Source: Ectothiorhodospiraceae bacterium BW-2
GTDB lineage: Bacteria; Pseudomonadota; Gammaproteobacteria; Thiohalomonadales; Thiohalomonadaceae
Assembly: GCA_008375315.1 (NCBI GenBank)
Contig: CP032507.1
Location: forward strand, 1,415,001-1,479,000
DNA: 64,000 nucleotides
Reading direction: 5' to 3'
The translations under genes and the position numbers were made by a program. Of the stretch, positions 61,024 through 64,000 are shown in pieces. The notes beneath the pieces were generated by a model. The model ran no database searches. It was not told where the DNA came from and worked only from the letters and a program-made list of their open reading frames with translations. Position 1 is the stretch's first letter. The number at the start of each line of letters is the position of its first letter.

Positions 61024-61764
61024 TTAACGGCTAACGCCGTAACGGCGGTTAGGAGTGAGGTTATTCTCCACCATAAACGCTTCGACATCGTTAATATACA
61101 TCGACGAATCGTTCAAATAGAACTGAAACGGTCTGGAGGAGGACATCAAAATCCGCCGCCCCTTCACCAAGCGGGTGGTAATGACCACCTCTGTCACTTC
61201 CGGTGGGGTACAGCAGCCATTTTTATGCACCACAATTTGGGAGGCGTAGGCAATTTTAATCGTCGCCACCGAGCGGCTATTCGAGGCCACAATCCCCCCC
61301 TGATCGACTAAATGGGCAATTAAAAAATCTTGGTAGGCGTGTAAAAAAGGGGGCGATGCACCATCGACCGGCTCTAGATAGACCGGATCGACCTCCGGAT
61401 CGATCGCTGCTAAAATATCACTAGCCGCCCGCTTAGCGATGGCACTCCACTGTCGAGTAGAGGTAATTAACATCTGCTCACTATCGATCATCTGCTCGGC
61501 GATGAGCGACTCTTCTACCACGCCCCCCATAACATCGTTGATTGTCGGCAGAGGCGTCTGTGGTTGTAGCGGTTGCAGCTCCGGCGTCTGATTCAGCGGC
61601 ACCGGAGTGAGGGTAATTTCGCTCGAATTTTGTGGCACGGGTGCCGGATAGATCACACTCTCTTCCGGTGTGACCGTCGTCGGCATCAGGGTACCGCTCT
61701 GCAGCGGTAGCGCTGTGGTGCTGAGCATCAGCACAGCAGCAGTGGTGGTGTATCTCTGTCTCAT
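61024..61764 (-). CDS. Exported protein of unknown function
   Basis: The ATG at 61764 (MRQRYTTTAAVLMLSTTALP) follows an AGGG ribosome site and starts a signal peptide; an upstream ATG at 61791 lacks one. The Pro/Thr-rich region (~residues 30-85) is followed by a folded domain with SAIAKRAASDILAAIDP, FLHAYQDFLIAHLVDQGGIV, IKIAYASQIVVHKNGCC and GRRILMSSSRPFQFYLND. The pattern of a two-helix/beta unit that acts on exported oligomers is reminiscent of FlgO/TraT-like envelope proteins, without clear homology. First gene of its operon. Confidence 0.6.
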   Translation of the reverse strand: MRQRYTTTAAVLMLSTTALPLQSGTLMPTTVTPEESVIYPAPVPQNSSEITLTPVPLNQTPELQPLQPQTPLPTINDVMGGVVEESLIAEQMIDSEQMLITSTRQWSAIAKRAASDILAAIDPEVDPVYLEPVDGASPPFLHAYQDFLIAHLVDQGGIVASNSRSVATIKIAYASQIVVHKNGCCTPPEVTEVVITTRLVKGRRILMSSSRPFQFYLNDSSMYINDVEAFMVENNLTPNRRYGVSR

Positions 61765-61975
61765 CGGTTCTACCCTGTTAAGATTTATCATTAAATTAAG
61801 TCACTAATCACTCACTCGTATAGTCAAACTTTTGACAGGCCTACCCTGTAAAAGCAACAAGCGTGCCACTTAAAACCATCTCAGGTTACCCTCTTCCAAA
61901 AAAATTGATCCACTTAAATTTGCCACTACCGGCTACTCAGCGTACCATTGCCTGTTTTCTTGACGGATTAAGCCA

Positions 61976-64000
61976 ATGGATTCGATTCGCATTGAGGGTG
62001 CCCGCACCCACAACCTGAAAAACATCACCCTCGAACTGCCGCGCAATCAACTGATTGTGATAACTGGCCTCTCCGGCTCCGGCAAGTCGTCGTTAGCGTT
62101 TGATACCCTCTATGCCGAAGGACAGCGACGCTATGTCGAGTCGCTCTCCGCCTACGCGCGACAATTTCTATCGATAATGGAGAAACCCGATGTTGACCAT
62201 ATTGCAGGGCTCTCGCCAGCGATTTCGATTGAGCAGAAATCGACCTCTCACAACCCCCGCTCCACTGTCGGCACTGTCACTGAAATCTACGACTATCTGC
62301 GGCTACTATTTGCACGCACCGGTGAGCCACGCTGCCCAGAGCACCAGCAGCCGCTAAGGGCTCAAACCGTCAGTGAGATGGTCGATGAGATTTTAGCCCT
62401 GCCCGACGGGAGTCGGGTCGCGCTATTAGCGCCGGTGGTCAAAGAGCGCAAGGGGGAGCATGCGCAGCTATTAGAGCAGCTACGGGCACGCGGCTTTGTA
62501 CGGGCACGAATGAATGGCGAGCTGTGTGAGCTAGACGATCCCCCTAAACTGGCGCTGCGAAAGAAGCATACCATTGAGGTGGTGGTCGATCGGTTCAAAA
62601 TTCGCCCCGATATTCAGACTCGGCTCGCCGACTCATTAGAGACGGCATTAGAGTTAGCCGATGGCGTCGTCCTGCTAGCCCCGCTCGATCATAGCGCCGA
62701 TCACGCCATTGAAGAGCGACTCTTCTCCGCCCGCTACGCCTGTCCCCACTGTCACTACTCTCTGACCGAATTAGAGCCACGACTCTTTTCGTTTAATAAC
62801 CCTGCCGGTGCCTGCCCTACCTGTGATGGTTTGGGCCATGAGCAGTTCTTTGATCCGGCTAAAATCGTCGTTAACCCCGATCTAAGCCTCGCCGCTGGCG
62901 CAATTCGTGGCTGGGATCGCCGTAACGGCTACTACTACCAACTCCTCAAATCACTCGCTAACCACTATCAATTCGATATGGAGAGCCCCTTTAATGAACT
63001 CCCCGATGCAGTACAGCAGGCGGTCTTGTTTGGCAGCGGCAAGGAGAAGTTGGAGTTAGTCTATCAGAGCGCTCGTCTAGGGGAGCAGCGTAAAATCGCC
63101 CCCTTTGAGGGGGTCATTCCCAATATCCGCCGCCGTTACCGCGACACCGACTCTCTCGCGGTACGGGAGGAGCTGGCCAAGTTTTTAAGCCACCGCCTCT
63201 GCCCTGACTGTGGTGGTAGTCGCCTCCATCAAGGGGCGAGAAATGTCTTTGTTGGCCAACACACCCTGCCGCAAATGAGTGAGATGGCGGTCAGTGATGC
63301 GTTAGTGGCGATGGAGCGGCTCCACCTCGATGGCTGGCGCGGCGAGATCGCCACTAAAATCGTCAAGGAGATTGGCGCTAGACTACAGTTTTTGGTGAAT
63401 GTCGGCCTCGACTACCTGACCCTGTCGCGCAGTGCCGACACTCTCTCTGGCGGCGAGTCGCAGCGTATTCGGCTCGCTAGCCAAATTGGAGCCGGTCTGG
63501 TCGGGGTGATGTATGTCCTAGATGAGCCCTCTATCGGCCTCCATCAGCGCGATAACGAGCGGCTATTGCAGACCCTGTTCCATCTGCGCGATATAGGTAA
63601 CAGCGTCATTGTGGTCGAACACGATGAGGAGGCGATTCGCTCCGCCGACTATGTGGTCGATATCGGCCCCGGTGCTGGCGTTCATGGCGGTGAAGTGGTC
63701 GCCTGTGGCACCTTGACGGAGATTATGGCGAGTGACCACTCCCTCACCGCCGACTACCTCTGTGGACGCAGAGCGATAGCGGTGCCTACTGAGCGCACAG
63801 CGGCGACTCAGGGCTACTTGGTGCTTAAAGGGGCAACGGGCAACAATCTAAAGCGGGTAACCCTAGAGCTGCCGATTGGCTTGATGAGCTGCATTACCGG
63901 CGTCTCTGGTTCGGGTAAATCGACCCTCATTAACGACACCCTCTACCGCTATGCGGCTAGGGCGATTAATCGCAGCGGCGAAGAGCCGGCCCCAGTCGAA
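61976..64000 (+). CDS. uvrA: UvrABC excision nuclease subunit A, 3' partial
   Basis: UvrA is the ATPase that finds bulky DNA lesions for nucleotide excision repair. ATG at 61976 ([20 protein letters not shown]). Visible elements: Walker [17 protein letters not shown], zinc finger CPHCHYSL with a following CPTCDGLGH, insertion region, CPDCGGSRL, the ABC signature [16 protein letters not shown] with Walker [12 protein letters not shown], then the start of the second ATPase ([16 protein letters not shown]). 675 codons are present of ~940; it continues beyond the window. The upstream region (61792-61975) is divergent with the exported-protein operon. I saw no good LexA box (CTGT-N8-ACAG) in it. 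Confidence 0.96.
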   Translation, partial: MDSIRIEGARTHNLKNITLELPRNQLIVITGLSGSGKSSLAFDTLYAEGQRRYVESLSAYARQFLSIMEKPDVDHIAGLSPAISIEQKSTSHNPRSTVGTVTEIYDYLRLLFARTGEPRCPEHQQPLRAQTVSEMVDEILALPDGSRVALLAPVVKERKGEHAQLLEQLRARGFVRARMNGELCELDDPPKLALRKKHTIEVVVDRFKIRPDIQTRLADSLETALELADGVVLLAPLDHSADHAIEERLFSARYACPHCHYSLTELEPRLFSFNNPAGACPTCDGLGHEQFFDPAKIVVNPDLSLAAGAIRGWDRRNGYYYQLLKSLANHYQFDMESPFNELPDAVQQAVLFGSGKEKLELVYQSARLGEQRKIAPFEGVIPNIRRRYRDTDSLAVREELAKFLSHRLCPDCGGSRLHQGARNVFVGQHTLPQMSEMAVSDALVAMERLHLDGWRGEIATKIVKEIGARLQFLVNVGLDYLTLSRSADTLSGGESQRIRLASQIGAGLVGVMYVLDEPSIGLHQRDNERLLQTLFHLRDIGNSVIVVEHDEEAIRSADYVVDIGPGAGVHGGEVVACGTLTEIMASDHSLTADYLCGRRAIAVPTERTAATQGYLVLKGATGNNLKRVTLELPIGLMSCITGVSGSGKSTLINDTLYRYAARAINRSGEEPAPVE

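Noticed and set aside
61792-61975. Inverted repeat ACAGG-N5-CCTGT upstream of uvrA as an SOS box
   Set aside because: The half-sites are in the reverse order to LexA's CTGT-N8-ACAG, so it does not fit the consensus. Not called.

Overview
The window reads as a chromosomal stretch of a gammaproteobacterium. The evidence is an MSHA-type pilus operon, an OxyR with the E. coli-numbered redox cysteines, a bacterial-type ProS with an editing insert, ThiD and UvrA. Many multiheme cytochromes and many Rpn, DUF2887 and Uma2 genes resemble what is seen in sulfur-oxidising Thiotrichales/Beggiatoa-like bacteria; that narrower placement is inference. Resident genes use the leucine codon CTA heavily and make glutamine-rich proteins; the imported block at 24-29 kb looks different.

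Layout. (1) 1-17.7 kb is a conserved backbone: a CDF cation transporter (5' cut), an orphan DUF3375/JetA-like protein, a FapA/DUF342 protein, ThiD, a small Cys-rich secreted protein, a Csd4-like M99 carboxypeptidase with a monoheme lipoprotein, an AsmA-like giant with a small lipoprotein and a PD40/TPR protein, ProS and a lytic transglycosylase. (2) 17.6-35.5 kb holds two copies of a respiratory island: cytochrome b, octaheme OTR-family cytochrome and pentaheme cytochrome on the minus strand, with an octaheme HAO-like protein, tetraheme NapC-like protein and a small membrane protein on the plus strand. Copy 2 (29338-35503) is complete. Copy 1 (17638-23926) is nearly identical in sequence but broken by an IS1634-family insertion and a 1,965-bp deletion. 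Copy 1 ends in a stub of oxyR and copy 2 begins with a stub of the transglycosylase gene, as expected for a tandem duplication. (3) Between the copies (23927-29337) lies a scrapyard: IS91 transposase remains in both orientations, an RHS fragment, a toxin-antitoxin cassette with an integron-like attC site, a group II intron fragment sitting in a second attC-like site, deleted Uma2 genes and a ygiQ scrap. (4) 35.5-55 kb is oxyR plus the MSHA minor pseudopilin genes (P, O, D, C and a giant MshQ-like protein). Within them lie six tandem Rpn/PDDEXK_2 genes, one further Rpn gene and three tandem DUF2887 genes. (5) 55-59 kb is a degrading cluster of Rpn, Uma2, nucleotidyltransferase (MNT) and HEPN genes. 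(6) 59-61.8 kb encodes three exported proteins of unknown function. (7) uvrA runs off the right edge.

The most interesting structure is the amplification of PD-(D/E)XK-type genes inside the pilin operon. Two of the six Rpn units carry the same clean in-frame loss of the nuclease core while keeping the C-terminal region, which makes them look like stand-alone versions of the small inhibitory Rpn proteins known from E. coli. The second is the divergent island with 25 c-type heme sites, combining OTR-family and HAO-family octahemes.
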